DNA from: Vulcanimicrobiota bacterium
GTDB taxonomy: Bacteria > Vulcanimicrobiota > Vulcanimicrobiia > Vulcanimicrobiales > Vulcanimicrobiaceae
Direction: 5' to 3'
Length of the DNA: 64,000 nucleotides
Assembly: GCA_003168375.1 (NCBI GenBank)
Contig: PMSI01000001.1
Coordinates: 868,001 to 932,000 of the forward strand
Position numbers and translations under genes: made by a program
Shown here: positions 23,310 to 31,453 of the stretch, in pieces
Numbering within the stretch: position 1 is the stretch's first letter
How the letters are laid out: each line of letters starts with the position of its first letter
The notes under the pieces: model-generated
Databases searched by the model: none
The model's input: only the letters and a program-made list of their open reading frames with translations
What the model was told of the DNA's origin: nothing

Positions 23310-24243
23310 CGGGCACCGTCACGGCCGGCGGCTTGCGCATCCTGCGGATCCGGTCGGCGATCCCGAGGATGCCGCGCGGCTCGAAGACGACGATCGCGAT
23401 CAGCAGCACCCCGAACGCGAGCAGGTCGACGTTGGCGAGCGTCGCCGCCAGCTGTTCGCGGATGAACGTGTAGATGACGGCACCGATCAGCGGGCCGGTC
23501 ACCGTGCCGAGCCCGCCGATGATCGGCATGATCACCAGCGCGATCGAGGTCGAGAAGCCGAACACGGAATCCGGGCTGACGAACAGGTAATGCAGCGCGT
23601 AGACGCTCCCCGCGACGCCGAGGATGCACGCCGAGAGGAAGAGTGCCTGGGTCTTCGCGACGGTCGTCGCCACGCCGAGCGTCTCGGCGGCGTCCGTGTC
23701 CTGGCGCACCGCGGCCAGGGCGTAGCCGAACCGCGAGGCGCGGATCCATGCCGCGAGGCCGACGGCGGCGACCAGCAGCGCGAGCGCCGCGAAGTACTGC
23801 AGCAGCAGCGGCGGCGCGCTCGACAGCGTCAGCCCCGAAACCCCGCCGGTCAGCGAGGACCAGTTGCGCGCGATCAGACGCGTCGCCTCGCCGATTCCGA
23901 TCGTCGCGATCGAGAAGTACGGGCCGCGCAACCGGAACGCGGGGATCCCGATCACCAGCGAGTACGCGCCGGCGAGCAGCGCCGAGACCGGAACCGATAT
24001 CCAGAGCGAGATGCCGTTCTGCGTCATGATCGCCGTCGCGTACGCGCCGATCCCCAAGAACGCCGCGTGCCCGAACGAAACCTGGCCCGCGAAGCCCCCG
24101 ACCAGATTCCACGCCGTCGCCATCGCGCCGTACAGGAAGATCAGGAACAGCACGTCGAGCGCGTACTCGGCGTGCGGCGCGACGAACGGGACCGCGATCA
24201 ATGCCGCGATCGCGATCGCGGCAAACGCCGCGTTCCTAGCCAC
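23302..24243 (-). CDS. livM: Branched-chain amino-acid-type ABC transporter permease LivM
   Basis: 313 residues with about nine hydrophobic helices. WNLVGGFAGQVSFGHAAFLGIGAY is the hallmark LivM segment (about 45-68), followed by FRLRGPYFSIATIG. The coupling loop is ALAAVRQDTDAAETLGV, and IIGGLGTVTGPLIGAVIY lies near the end. GTG at 24243 overlaps livH by 8 nt. Confidence 0.92.
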   Translation of the reverse strand: MARNAAFAAIAIAALIAVPFVAPHAEYALDVLFLIFLYGAMATAWNLVGGFAGQVSFGHAAFLGIGAYATAIMTQNGISLWISVPVSALLAGAYSLVIGIPAFRLRGPYFSIATIGIGEATRLIARNWSSLTGGVSGLTLSSAPPLLLQYFAALALLVAAVGLAAWIRASRFGYALAAVRQDTDAAETLGVATTVAKTQALFLSACILGVAGSVYALHYLFVSPDSVFGFSTSIALVIMPIIGGLGTVTGPLIGAVIYTFIREQLAATLANVDLLAFGVLLIAIVVFEPRGILGIADRIRRMRKPPAVTVPDG

Positions 24244-25111
24244 GGCGCAGCGACCGCAGCGTTCCGACGATCCCCTTCGGAAGCGCGACCAGGACGACGA
24301 CCAGCACGACGAACGAGATCAGATCCTGCATCGACGCGGGCATGTACCGCACGCCGAACGCCTCGGCGATCGCCAGCGCGACCGAACCGAACGCGACGCC
24401 GACGATCGAATCGAGTCCGCCCAGCACGACGATGCAGAACGACTTGAGCGAGAGCACGCGCCCGAAATCAGGCGTGAACGAGAACAGCAGCGAGAGCAGC
24501 GAGCCGCCGAAGCCTGCCAGCGCGATCCCGATCCCGAACGCGATCCCCATCACGCGATCGACGTCGACGCCGACCAGCCGCGCCGCGTCGCGGTCCTGCG
24601 CGGTCGCGCGGATCGCCCGGCCGAGGTACGTGCGGGTGAGAAACAGCTGCAGCGCGATCAGGCTGAGGACGCCCATCGCGAACACGTACAGCCGCGGGAT
24701 CGAGAGCTGCAGCCCGCCGAGCTTGACGGTCGACTCGATGAACGAGTTCTCGATCGAGCGCGTGTCGCCGGTCCAGATGACGTAGGCCAGGTTCTGCAGC
24801 ACGAGCCAGACGCCGAACAGTAGCAGCAGCGAGATGATCGGCTCGGAGCCGAGAACGCGCCGCACGAGCGTGCGCTCCAGCCCGACCCCGATCAGGAAAA
24901 AGACGGGGATGATCACCAGCGGCGCGAGCAGCGGGTCGACGTGGTAGGCGGTAAAGAGCCACCACGTCACGTACGCGCCCAGCATCAGGAACCCGGCGTT
25001 GGCGAGGTTGATGATCTTCAGCACGCCGTAGATGAGCGCGAGACCGTACGACATAGCGGCATACAGCCCCGCGACCAGCAGCGCGGAGATCAGGGTCGAG
25101 AGGGTGTCCAG
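24236..25111 (-). CDS. livH: Branched-chain amino-acid-type ABC transporter permease LivH (non-ATG start)
   Basis: About 291 residues, the normal LivH length, with about eight membrane helices. GLALIYGVLKIINLANAGFLMLGAY is the family N-terminal signature (about residues 25-49), IRATAQDRDAARLVGVDVDRV the coupling loop, and SFCIVVLGGLDSIVGVAFGS is typical. No ATG, GTG or TTG occurs in frame at the required position: CTG at 25111 (DTLSTLISALLVAGLYA follows) is the only sensible start, 11 nt after the stop of the binding-protein gene, with AGGCGG 7-8 nt upstream. The first ATG would remove the first membrane helix. Confidence 0.88.
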   Translation of the reverse strand: MDTLSTLISALLVAGLYAAMSYGLALIYGVLKIINLANAGFLMLGAYVTWWLFTAYHVDPLLAPLVIIPVFFLIGVGLERTLVRRVLGSEPIISLLLLFGVWLVLQNLAYVIWTGDTRSIENSFIESTVKLGGLQLSIPRLYVFAMGVLSLIALQLFLTRTYLGRAIRATAQDRDAARLVGVDVDRVMGIAFGIGIALAGFGGSLLSLLFSFTPDFGRVLSLKSFCIVVLGGLDSIVGVAFGSVALAIAEAFGVRYMPASMQDLISFVVLVVVLVALPKGIVGTLRSLRRG

Positions 25112-25122
25112 GAGTGCGCCGC

Positions 25123-26367
25123 CTAGGATCCCGGCACAGGCAGGACCGCCTCGCCGGTCTTCTCGGCGTGCGGGTAGACGATCACGGTCTTGCCGTCGGG
25201 CAGGTTCTCGGTCACGACGAAGGGCGCTTCGATCTGCCCGTCCGCCGGGAACTTGATGTGCCCGCCGGGCAGCACCGTGTCGCGAATGTCGATGTGACGC
25301 AGCGTCTCGACCAGTTTCGCCTTGTCGACCGAGCCGGTCTCGGTCAGCGCGATGTACAGCGTGCGCGCCGTCTCGTACGGGAGCGCCGAGTACCACTCGG
25401 TGTTGAGCTTGGGATACGCCTTGGCCCACTTGTCGTCGAACGCCTTGACCGCGGCGTTCGGGATTGCCTGATTCCACCACGACGCGGCGACGATGTAGTC
25501 GGCGCTCTTCCCGAGCGCGTCGCGACCCTTCTTGTCGGGCCCGCGCGCGCCGTACGTGATGTAGGCGTGGTGCATCCCGGCTTGGGTGTATTGGCGCTGC
25601 ATCGTGATGTAGTCATCGAGGTGCGCGTCCGCCATGAACGCGTTCGCGTTCGTCGCCTTCACCTTTTGGAGCAGCGGCGTGAAGTCTTTGCCGTGCAGGT
25701 CGAACGCCTCGTTCATCACGATCTGGAAACTCTGCGGCTTCGCCTTCGCGCGCTGCGCGAGACCCCTGGCGAAATCTTGCCCGTGCGGCGTGTTCTCGAA
25801 CACGACGGCCATGCGCAGCGGCTTCGGCAGCTTCTTCGCCGCCTGCATCTCCTCGATGAAGTCGCACTCGGTGTACGCGAGGTTTTCGATCGACGCGAGC
25901 AGGCTGAAGATCGTTTTGAAGCCGCGCTTGTAAATCGCCGACGCCGCCCCGCCGCCGCCGACGTACGGGATCTGGTGCTGGTTCGGGACGACGGTCTGCG
26001 CTTGGACGAGATCGGTCGAATAACCGCCCAGCATCGCATCGACGTGATCCTGCACCGCGAGGCGCTCGTACAAGTTGCGCGAGGTCGCGGCGTCGGTCTT
26101 ATCATCGTAGATGATCAGCTTGACCGGGATCTTCCGGCCGTACGTGCGGAGCTCGACGCCGCCGTGGTCGTTGATCTCCTTGGTCGCCAGCTCGTATGCC
26201 GCCTTGTAATAGGTCCCGACCGTGCTCTCCTCGCCGGTCAAGGGCAGGACGGCGCCGACGACGACCTCCGTCGGCCCGTTGTCGGCATGCGTCGCGACGG
26301 GCGTGGCCGCGGCGACGACGCTGCAGGCGACCGCGGCGGCCGCAAGGGCAAGGAAGGAATGTCGCAT
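25123..26367 (-). CDS. Periplasmic substrate-binding protein of the Liv-type transporter
   Basis: 414 residues. A signal peptide (MRHSFLALAAAAVACSVVAA, to about residue 29) is followed by a type I periplasmic-binding fold: VVVGAVLPLTGEESTVGTYYKAA at the first strand, IIYDDKTDAATSRNLYERL, and MLGGYSTDLVQAQTVV. The Cys in the signal region lacks a proper lipobox, so it is probably a free periplasmic protein. The ligand (branched-chain amino acids, amides or aromatic acids) cannot be read. GGAGG lies 9 nt before ATG 26367. First gene of the operon, divergent from the yhaO-like gene by 84 bp. Confidence 0.9.
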   Translation of the reverse strand: MRHSFLALAAAAVACSVVAAATPVATHADNGPTEVVVGAVLPLTGEESTVGTYYKAAYELATKEINDHGGVELRTYGRKIPVKLIIYDDKTDAATSRNLYERLAVQDHVDAMLGGYSTDLVQAQTVVPNQHQIPYVGGGGAASAIYKRGFKTIFSLLASIENLAYTECDFIEEMQAAKKLPKPLRMAVVFENTPHGQDFARGLAQRAKAKPQSFQIVMNEAFDLHGKDFTPLLQKVKATNANAFMADAHLDDYITMQRQYTQAGMHHAYITYGARGPDKKGRDALGKSADYIVAASWWNQAIPNAAVKAFDDKWAKAYPKLNTEWYSALPYETARTLYIALTETGSVDKAKLVETLRHIDIRDTVLPGGHIKFPADGQIEAPFVVTENLPDGKTVIVYPHAEKTGEAVLPVPGS

Positions 26368-26437
26368 ACGCGATCCTCCGGCTACGATGCTTGGTCCCGG
26401 CCTCATACCCGGAGCCCGGCTTTTCCCCTGCCGGTGG

Positions 26438-26451
26438 CGAACAAGCGTACG
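26438..26451. promoter_or_regulatory. Possible degenerate LexA box at the start of the yhaO-like gene
   Basis: CGAACAAGCGTACG matches the Gram-positive-type pattern CGAACRNRYGTTYG at all but one specified position (A for T). It abuts the ATG at 26452. A match of this quality can occur by chance in 64 kb, so this is only suggestive. Confidence 0.3.
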
Positions 26452-27555
26452 ATGGGCGCAAAGACGACGATCGTGCATGCGGCCGACGTCCACCTCGAGA
26501 CCGCGTTCACCGAGGTGCGCGGCGGCGCGCGCCGCCGCGCCGCGCTGGCCGACGGATTCGTGCGCATCGTCGACCTCGCGCTCGAACGGCACGCCGACGC
26601 CTTGACGATCGGCGGGGACTTGTACGAAGCCGAGCGCGCCGGGCCGCAAACCGCACGCTTCGTCTTCGCGCAGCTCGCACGCTTTGGCGGGCCGGTGTTC
26701 GTCGCGCCCGGGAATCACGATCCGTACTCGGCGCGCGCCCTGTACGCACGCGACGATTGCCCGCCGAACCTGCGCGTCTTCGCCGAGCCGGCGTGGACCT
26801 CGTATCCGCTCGCGGACGGCGTGACGATCTACGGGTTCGGGCACGCGCCGGCCGAGCCGGGACGGCCCTTCGCGAACGCACGCTTCGACCGGCCCGGGGT
26901 GCGGCTCGCGCTGGTCCACGGCAGCGACGAAGACCGCTGTCCGCCGGGGAAGCGCGCCACCGCCCCGTTCACCCTCGCCGAGATCGTCGCGTCCGGCGCG
27001 ACCTGCGCGCTGACCGGGCACTATCACGGCGGCACGGTCGTGCGCGACGAGGCCGGCGTACCACGGCTGGCCTATCCCGGGTCGCCTGAGCCGATCAAGT
27101 TCGGCGAACGCGGCGCGCACGGAGCGCTCGTCGTCACCGTCGAGAACGGGCAGGTCGCGTTCGAGGCGGTCGAGCTCGCACGCACGCGGCTCATCGATCT
27201 CGACGTTCCGCTCGCCGACGCGGCGAGCGAGCACTTCGTCCTCGGCGCGCTCGAAGCGGCGCTCGCGCCCTACGGCCGCGACGACTTTCTGCGCGTGCGC
27301 CTGGTCGGCACGATCGCGCCCGGGACGCGCGTCGACCGCGACCTGATCGCCGACCGATTCGGCAGTGCGGTCGGCGCGATCGAGATCGCCGACGACACGA
27401 TCGCCGCCGACTACGCGGGGATCGCGCGCGAACCGAACGTGCGCGGCCGCGCCGTCGCCGATCTGCTCGCCCTCGCGGACGCCGGCGACGCCGATGCGCG
27501 CGCCGCGCTGCGCCTGACGGTGGAGGCGTTCGCCGGCAGCGAGCTGCGCCCGTGA
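26452..27555 (+). CDS. SbcD/YhaO-like DNA repair exonuclease (metallophosphoesterase)
   Basis: 367 residues. Phosphoesterase motifs in order: HAADVHLETAF (DxH), IGGDLYEAERAG (GD), VAPGNHDPYSA (GNHD), ALVHGSDE and CALTGHYHGG (GHxH), the binuclear-metal nuclease centre of Mre11/SbcD. The C-terminal 120 residues would form the capping domain. ATG 26452 is used; an in-frame GTG at 26434 is possible. Its last bases overlap the ATPase gene (ATGA-type junction, 4 nt), as in sbcD-sbcC and Bacillus yhaO-yhaN. Length and partner resemble YhaO more than SbcD. Confidence 0.85.
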   Translation: MGAKTTIVHAADVHLETAFTEVRGGARRRAALADGFVRIVDLALERHADALTIGGDLYEAERAGPQTARFVFAQLARFGGPVFVAPGNHDPYSARALYARDDCPPNLRVFAEPAWTSYPLADGVTIYGFGHAPAEPGRPFANARFDRPGVRLALVHGSDEDRCPPGKRATAPFTLAEIVASGATCALTGHYHGGTVVRDEAGVPRLAYPGSPEPIKFGERGAHGALVVTVENGQVAFEAVELARTRLIDLDVPLADAASEHFVLGALEAALAPYGRDDFLRVRLVGTIAPGTRVDRDLIADRFGSAVGAIEIADDTIAADYAGIAREPNVRGRAVADLLALADAGDADARAALRLTVEAFAGSELRP

Positions 27556-29960
27556 AAGTACGTTCGCTCCGCATCGACGGTTTCGGACGGCTCGCCGATC
27601 GCACGTTCGCCTTCGGACCGGGGCTCAACGTCGTCGTCGGGCCGAATGAGGCCGGGAAGTCGACGCTCGCTGCGGCGATCGTCGCCTCGCTCTACGGCCT
27701 GCAGCGCGGCGAGAAGGATCGCTGGCGCCCGTGGACAGGCAGCGCCTACGCGACGGCGCTCACCTACGAGACCTCGGACGGCGCGGCATGGGAAGTCCAC
27801 CGCGCGCTCGAGCGCGACACGAAAGGCGTGCGCATCTTCGACGCCGGCGGCGCGGACGCGGCGGCGCGGCTCGGCCTGGGGAAGACGCGCAATCCCGGCG
27901 ATGTCCACCTGCAGATCCCGCTGGAGGTCTTCCTGCAGACGGCTTGCGTGCGGCAGCACGCGATCGCGCTCGAAAGCGGCGCCGCGGGCGAGGTTTCAAC
28001 CGCGCTCGCGCAGGCGCTCGGCGGCGGCCCGAAGGAAGACGCGGCGCTCGGCGCGCTCAAGCGGCTCGATGAAGCGCAGCGCGAGCACGTCGGAACCGAG
28101 CGCGCGCACAAGAACGTCCCGCTGCGGCGGTTGCGCGATCTGGAAGCGGAGCAAGTCCGCGCGACCGAAGATGCGCGCGCGGCGCTGGAGCGGCTCACCT
28201 CGCTGCGCGAAAAGATCGTCTCCGCACGCACGCAGCGCGATCGCGACGCCGCCGCCGCGTCCGAGCTGGACCGCCGCATCCGCACGCTGCGCGCCGCGCG
28301 CGTGCGCGCCCGGCTCGATGCGCTCAAAGAGTATCGCGACGAGCTCGCGACGCTGCAGGCCGCGCGCGGAGCGTTCGACGACGTCGCGACCTTCGCCGCC
28401 GACCGGGTCGCGGCGCTCGACGACGCGTACCATTCCTGGCGCTCCTCCGACAGCGTCGCCGAGGCGGCGGCACGCGGCGTCGCCGAGGAGGCGCTGACGG
28501 CCGGCGAATGCGACGAGCTCGCCGCGCGCCGCCGGGACGCCGGAACGTTCGACGACGCTGCGTTCGACGCGCTACGCGCGGCCTGCACCCAGGCCGAAGC
28601 GGCGCGCGCGCGCGCCGCCGCCGCCGCGAGCGAGGCCGCGGCCGCACGCCGCGACGGCGGTGGTGGCCGCTCGCTGGCCGGCGGGCTCGTCGCCGCCGCG
28701 CTCGCCGGAACGATCGTCGACGTGGGCGTCGCGATCGCGCATCTCTGGCTGTGGACGGCGGTCGCGAGCGCGATCGCGCTCGTCCTCGCGCTCGCTGCGT
28801 TCGCCGGCGCACGCTCGCGCGCGGCACGCCGGCGTGAGGCCGACGCGCGGCAGCGCGTCGCCGACGCGGCGCTCGACGACGAGGGTACCGCGGCGAACGC
28901 GGTGGCACGCGTCCTCGAACCGCTTGGAATCGCGACGATGGACGAGCTCGGGCATCGCCGCGAGCGCTTGCGGGCGCTGACCGCGCGCGAGCAGGCCGCG
29001 CAGAAGACGGAGGCGCGCGCGCACACCGCGCGCGAGGCCGCGCGGGCCGAAGGCGCCCGCTTCGACGAGCTGGCCGATGCGCTCGTCCCCGACGTTGCGG
29101 GTGAGCGCGATGCGCGGCGCGCCGCGGCGGGCCGGCGCGCCGCACGGCGCCGCGAACGCGACGGGCTCGACGCGCGGCTCGCGATGCTGGCGATGCAGCG
29201 GAGCAACATCCTCCACGGCGACGACGACTACGCGCTGCAGGCTGAATACGACGCGCTGCTGGCAGCCGGTGCCGAACCCGCGGTGCAAGACGATCCGCAG
29301 ACGCTGCGCAAGCTCGAAGCCGAACGGGCGGAGCTCGACGGCCGCGCGCGCGATGCCCAGCTTTCGGTTGCGACGCTCGACGGCGAGTTGCACGCCGGCG
29401 AGGACAGCGTCGCCGACATCGCGGCACTCGACGAAGAGCTCGCAGCGACGCGTGGCGAGATCGCGCGGCTCGACGCGTTCGACCGGGCGCTGAAGCTCGC
29501 GCGCAAGACGATCGACGCGCGCAAGGACGAGGCGCACCGCGCGTTCGCGCGCCGGCTCGAGGAGTATAGCGCCGGCGTCCTCGGCGCGATCACCGGCGGC
29601 CGGTACGGCGAGGTGCGGCTCGATCCGGCCACGCTCGCGATTCGCGTGCGCGTCCCCGAGACCGGCGCGATCGAAGAGCTCGACAAGCTCTCCGCCGGAA
29701 CCCGCGATCAGATCGCGCTCGTCGTCCGCTTCGCGACCGCGCGGATGTTCGCCGAAGGGCTCGAGACCCCGCCGCTGCTGCTCGACGATCCCTTCGCGTT
29801 CTGGGATGCGGAGCGCGTCGCACGCTGCCTCCCCGTGCTCGTCCACGGCGCGCGGGGCGGGCAGTGCATCCTCTTCACCGCCAGCCCCGAGCTCGCCGCT
29901 GCCGCAGCGGCCGCCGGCGCGACGACGATCGAGTTGTCGGCGGCGCTCGCAGCACGCTGA
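27552..29960 (+). CDS. SbcC/YhaN-like AAA ATPase with a central membrane segment
   Basis: 802 residues, start GTG 27552 (VKVRSLRIDGFGRLADRTF). Walker A is VVGPNEAGKSTLAAAI (about residues 32-47), followed by the RecF/Rad50-type N-terminal lobe. Two coiled-coil stretches (about 190-375 and 430-660) are interrupted by a hydrophobic hairpin of about 45 residues (376-420) reading as two membrane helices. The C-terminal lobe holds the signature LSAGTRDQIALVVRFATARM and Walker B PLLLDDPFAFWD. A Rad50-like ATPase with membrane helices in the coil is the YhaN arrangement. The overlapping nuclease gene upstream is its partner. Confidence 0.85.
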   Translation: MKVRSLRIDGFGRLADRTFAFGPGLNVVVGPNEAGKSTLAAAIVASLYGLQRGEKDRWRPWTGSAYATALTYETSDGAAWEVHRALERDTKGVRIFDAGGADAAARLGLGKTRNPGDVHLQIPLEVFLQTACVRQHAIALESGAAGEVSTALAQALGGGPKEDAALGALKRLDEAQREHVGTERAHKNVPLRRLRDLEAEQVRATEDARAALERLTSLREKIVSARTQRDRDAAAASELDRRIRTLRAARVRARLDALKEYRDELATLQAARGAFDDVATFAADRVAALDDAYHSWRSSDSVAEAAARGVAEEALTAGECDELAARRRDAGTFDDAAFDALRAACTQAEAARARAAAAASEAAAARRDGGGGRSLAGGLVAAALAGTIVDVGVAIAHLWLWTAVASAIALVLALAAFAGARSRAARRREADARQRVADAALDDEGTAANAVARVLEPLGIATMDELGHRRERLRALTAREQAAQKTEARAHTAREAARAEGARFDELADALVPDVAGERDARRAAAGRRAARRRERDGLDARLAMLAMQRSNILHGDDDYALQAEYDALLAAGAEPAVQDDPQTLRKLEAERAELDGRARDAQLSVATLDGELHAGEDSVADIAALDEELAATRGEIARLDAFDRALKLARKTIDARKDEAHRAFARRLEEYSAGVLGAITGGRYGEVRLDPATLAIRVRVPETGAIEELDKLSAGTRDQIALVVRFATARMFAEGLETPPLLLDDPFAFWDAERVARCLPVLVHGARGGQCILFTASPELAAAAAAAGATTIELSAALAAR

Positions 29961-29969
29961 CCGCGACGA

Positions 29970-30794
29970 TCAGCCGGAGACGGCGGTCGCGGCTCGCAGC
30001 ACGTCGATGAACGTGCGCGCGAAGGTGTACACGTCGCCGGGCCAACGTGCCGAGACGTAGTTTCCGTCGCGCACGACCCAGGCCGGCCGCGCGTCGCTCG
30101 CGCTGTCGCGGGCCAGCCCCGACGTCTTGAGCGCGTAGTCCGGCGCCGAGCGCGGCACGTCGAGAAAATCGCCGGGCGACGCGAGCGCGCGCGTCACCTC
30201 GGCCTGGACGCTGCAATAGCCGGCCGGATCGTTCGATCCCTCGCTGTACGTGCGGTAGTAGTTCGGGTCCCAAAACCGCGCGATGCGGCCGAGCCTCCAC
30301 GCGCTGCGTTCGAGCGACCAGGTCAGCGCGGTCGTCGTGCGCCCGCGCAGCACCGATGCACCGCTCGCGGACCGCGCGCGCGCCGCGAGCACGACGCCGT
30401 GACAGATCGCGCCGACCGGCTTGCCGCTCTCGAAGAACGCCGCAACGAAGCGTTGCAGCACCGGGCTTTCGAGGTACTCGCGCATCCCGCGCGCGCGGTG
30501 CCCGCCGGGCAGCACCAGGCCGTCGTACGCTTCAGGCTGCAGCTGGGCGTAGGCGACCGGCGCGCGGAACGCCGGGTCGGTGACGAGCGCGCGGTACGCG
30601 GTGCGCGCGGCGCGGTTGGCGCGCAGCAGCCATCCCAACGCCGTCAGTCCGCGTCCGTCGAGCATGATGGGATCGCCGGCCGCCGGCGCGCCGTCAGGCG
30701 TTGCGAAGGTGACCTCGACGCCCGCGCCCCGCAACACCGACCAGCTGACCGCGACCTCCGAGGGGTCGAAGTCCAGCTTCGGCAGCGGGATCAG
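29970..30794 (-). CDS. DJ-1/PfpI family protein (non-ATG start)
   Basis: About 274 residues. The nucleophile elbow is GAICHGVVLAA (Cys, about residue 129), with GLVLPGGHRARGMREYL upstream and a GNYVSARWPGDVYTFAR C-terminus, as in ThiJ/PfpI glyoxalase- or protease-like proteins. The conserved opening VLIPLPKLDFDPSEVAVSW lies upstream of the first GTG (30737). The frame between that GTG and the peroxiredoxin stop (30812-30810) contains no ATG, GTG or TTG. CTG 30794 is used here; ACG 30803 or 30806 is an alternative. The gene is directly downstream of the peroxiredoxin and probably co-transcribed, which fits a stress role. Confidence 0.75.
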   Translation of the reverse strand: MIPLPKLDFDPSEVAVSWSVLRGAGVEVTFATPDGAPAAGDPIMLDGRGLTALGWLLRANRAARTAYRALVTDPAFRAPVAYAQLQPEAYDGLVLPGGHRARGMREYLESPVLQRFVAAFFESGKPVGAICHGVVLAARARSASGASVLRGRTTTALTWSLERSAWRLGRIARFWDPNYYRTYSEGSNDPAGYCSVQAEVTRALASPGDFLDVPRSAPDYALKTSGLARDSASDARPAWVVRDGNYVSARWPGDVYTFARTFIDVLRAATAVSG

Positions 30795-30809
30795 GACGCG
30801 CGTCGTGCC

Positions 30810-31358
30810 CTATTTCTTGGCGGCGAGCGCCTTGAGCGCGTCGAGCGTGTTGTCGACGTGTTTCGCCGGATCGAGGCTGGTGTACGCATAGGCGATCGTC
30901 CCGTCTTGGGCGATCACGTACGAGGTGCGGTTCGCGTAGCCGGGGGCGAGCGAGGCGTCGTACTGCTTGGCGACCTTCAACCCGGGGTCGGACGCGACCA
31001 GGAACGCCGACCGGCACTCCTCGGTCGAGAACTTCTTCTGCGTCTCGATGTCGTCGCCGCTGACGCCGATCACTTGCGCGCCGAGCTTCTTGTAGTCGCC
31101 GACGTGTTCGGAGAACATGTGCGCCTCGACGGTGCAGCCCTTGGTGAACGACTTCGGGAAGAAGTACAGCACGACCGGACCCTTCGCCAGCGCGGCCTTG
31201 AGATCGACCGTCGCAACGTCGCCGCCCTGTGCGGCCTGCAGCGTGAAATCCGGGGCCTTGACGCCTTGCTCGAGGTGGGCGAAGGCGTGCCGCGCGCCCA
31301 TCCACATGACGCCGGCAACGACCGCGAGGGCGACCAACGTCAGGGCAACCTGTCTCAT
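30810..31358 (-). CDS. Membrane-anchored Bcp-type peroxiredoxin
   Basis: 182 residues. An N-terminal hydrophobic helix (RQVALTLVALAVVAGVMWMG) anchors or exports it, followed by an AhpC/TSA domain: GVKAPDFTLQA, then YFFPKSFTKGCTVEAHMFSE with the peroxidatic Cys, then VIGVSGDDIETQKKF and a resolving-type Cys in EECRSAF. It reduces hydroperoxides in the periplasm or at the membrane. ATG 31358 has GGAG 8 nt upstream; the in-frame GTG at 31367 lies within that Shine-Dalgarno and is less likely. Confidence 0.87.
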   Translation of the reverse strand: MRQVALTLVALAVVAGVMWMGARHAFAHLEQGVKAPDFTLQAAQGGDVATVDLKAALAKGPVVLYFFPKSFTKGCTVEAHMFSEHVGDYKKLGAQVIGVSGDDIETQKKFSTEECRSAFLVASDPGLKVAKQYDASLAPGYANRTSYVIAQDGTIAYAYTSLDPAKHVDNTLDALKALAAKK

Positions 31359-31453
31359 GAACCGCACTCCTGCACCTCTCTGCGGACGCCGCGGGCGTCG
31401 CCTCCAGCACGCTGACGCACGATCGTGAAGAAAGTCTAAACCCCGGCGAGCCT

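Noticed and set aside
22558-24447. 629-codon plus-strand frame across livG and livM
   Set aside because: Ser/Arg/Thr-rich antisense shadow of two intact transporter genes.
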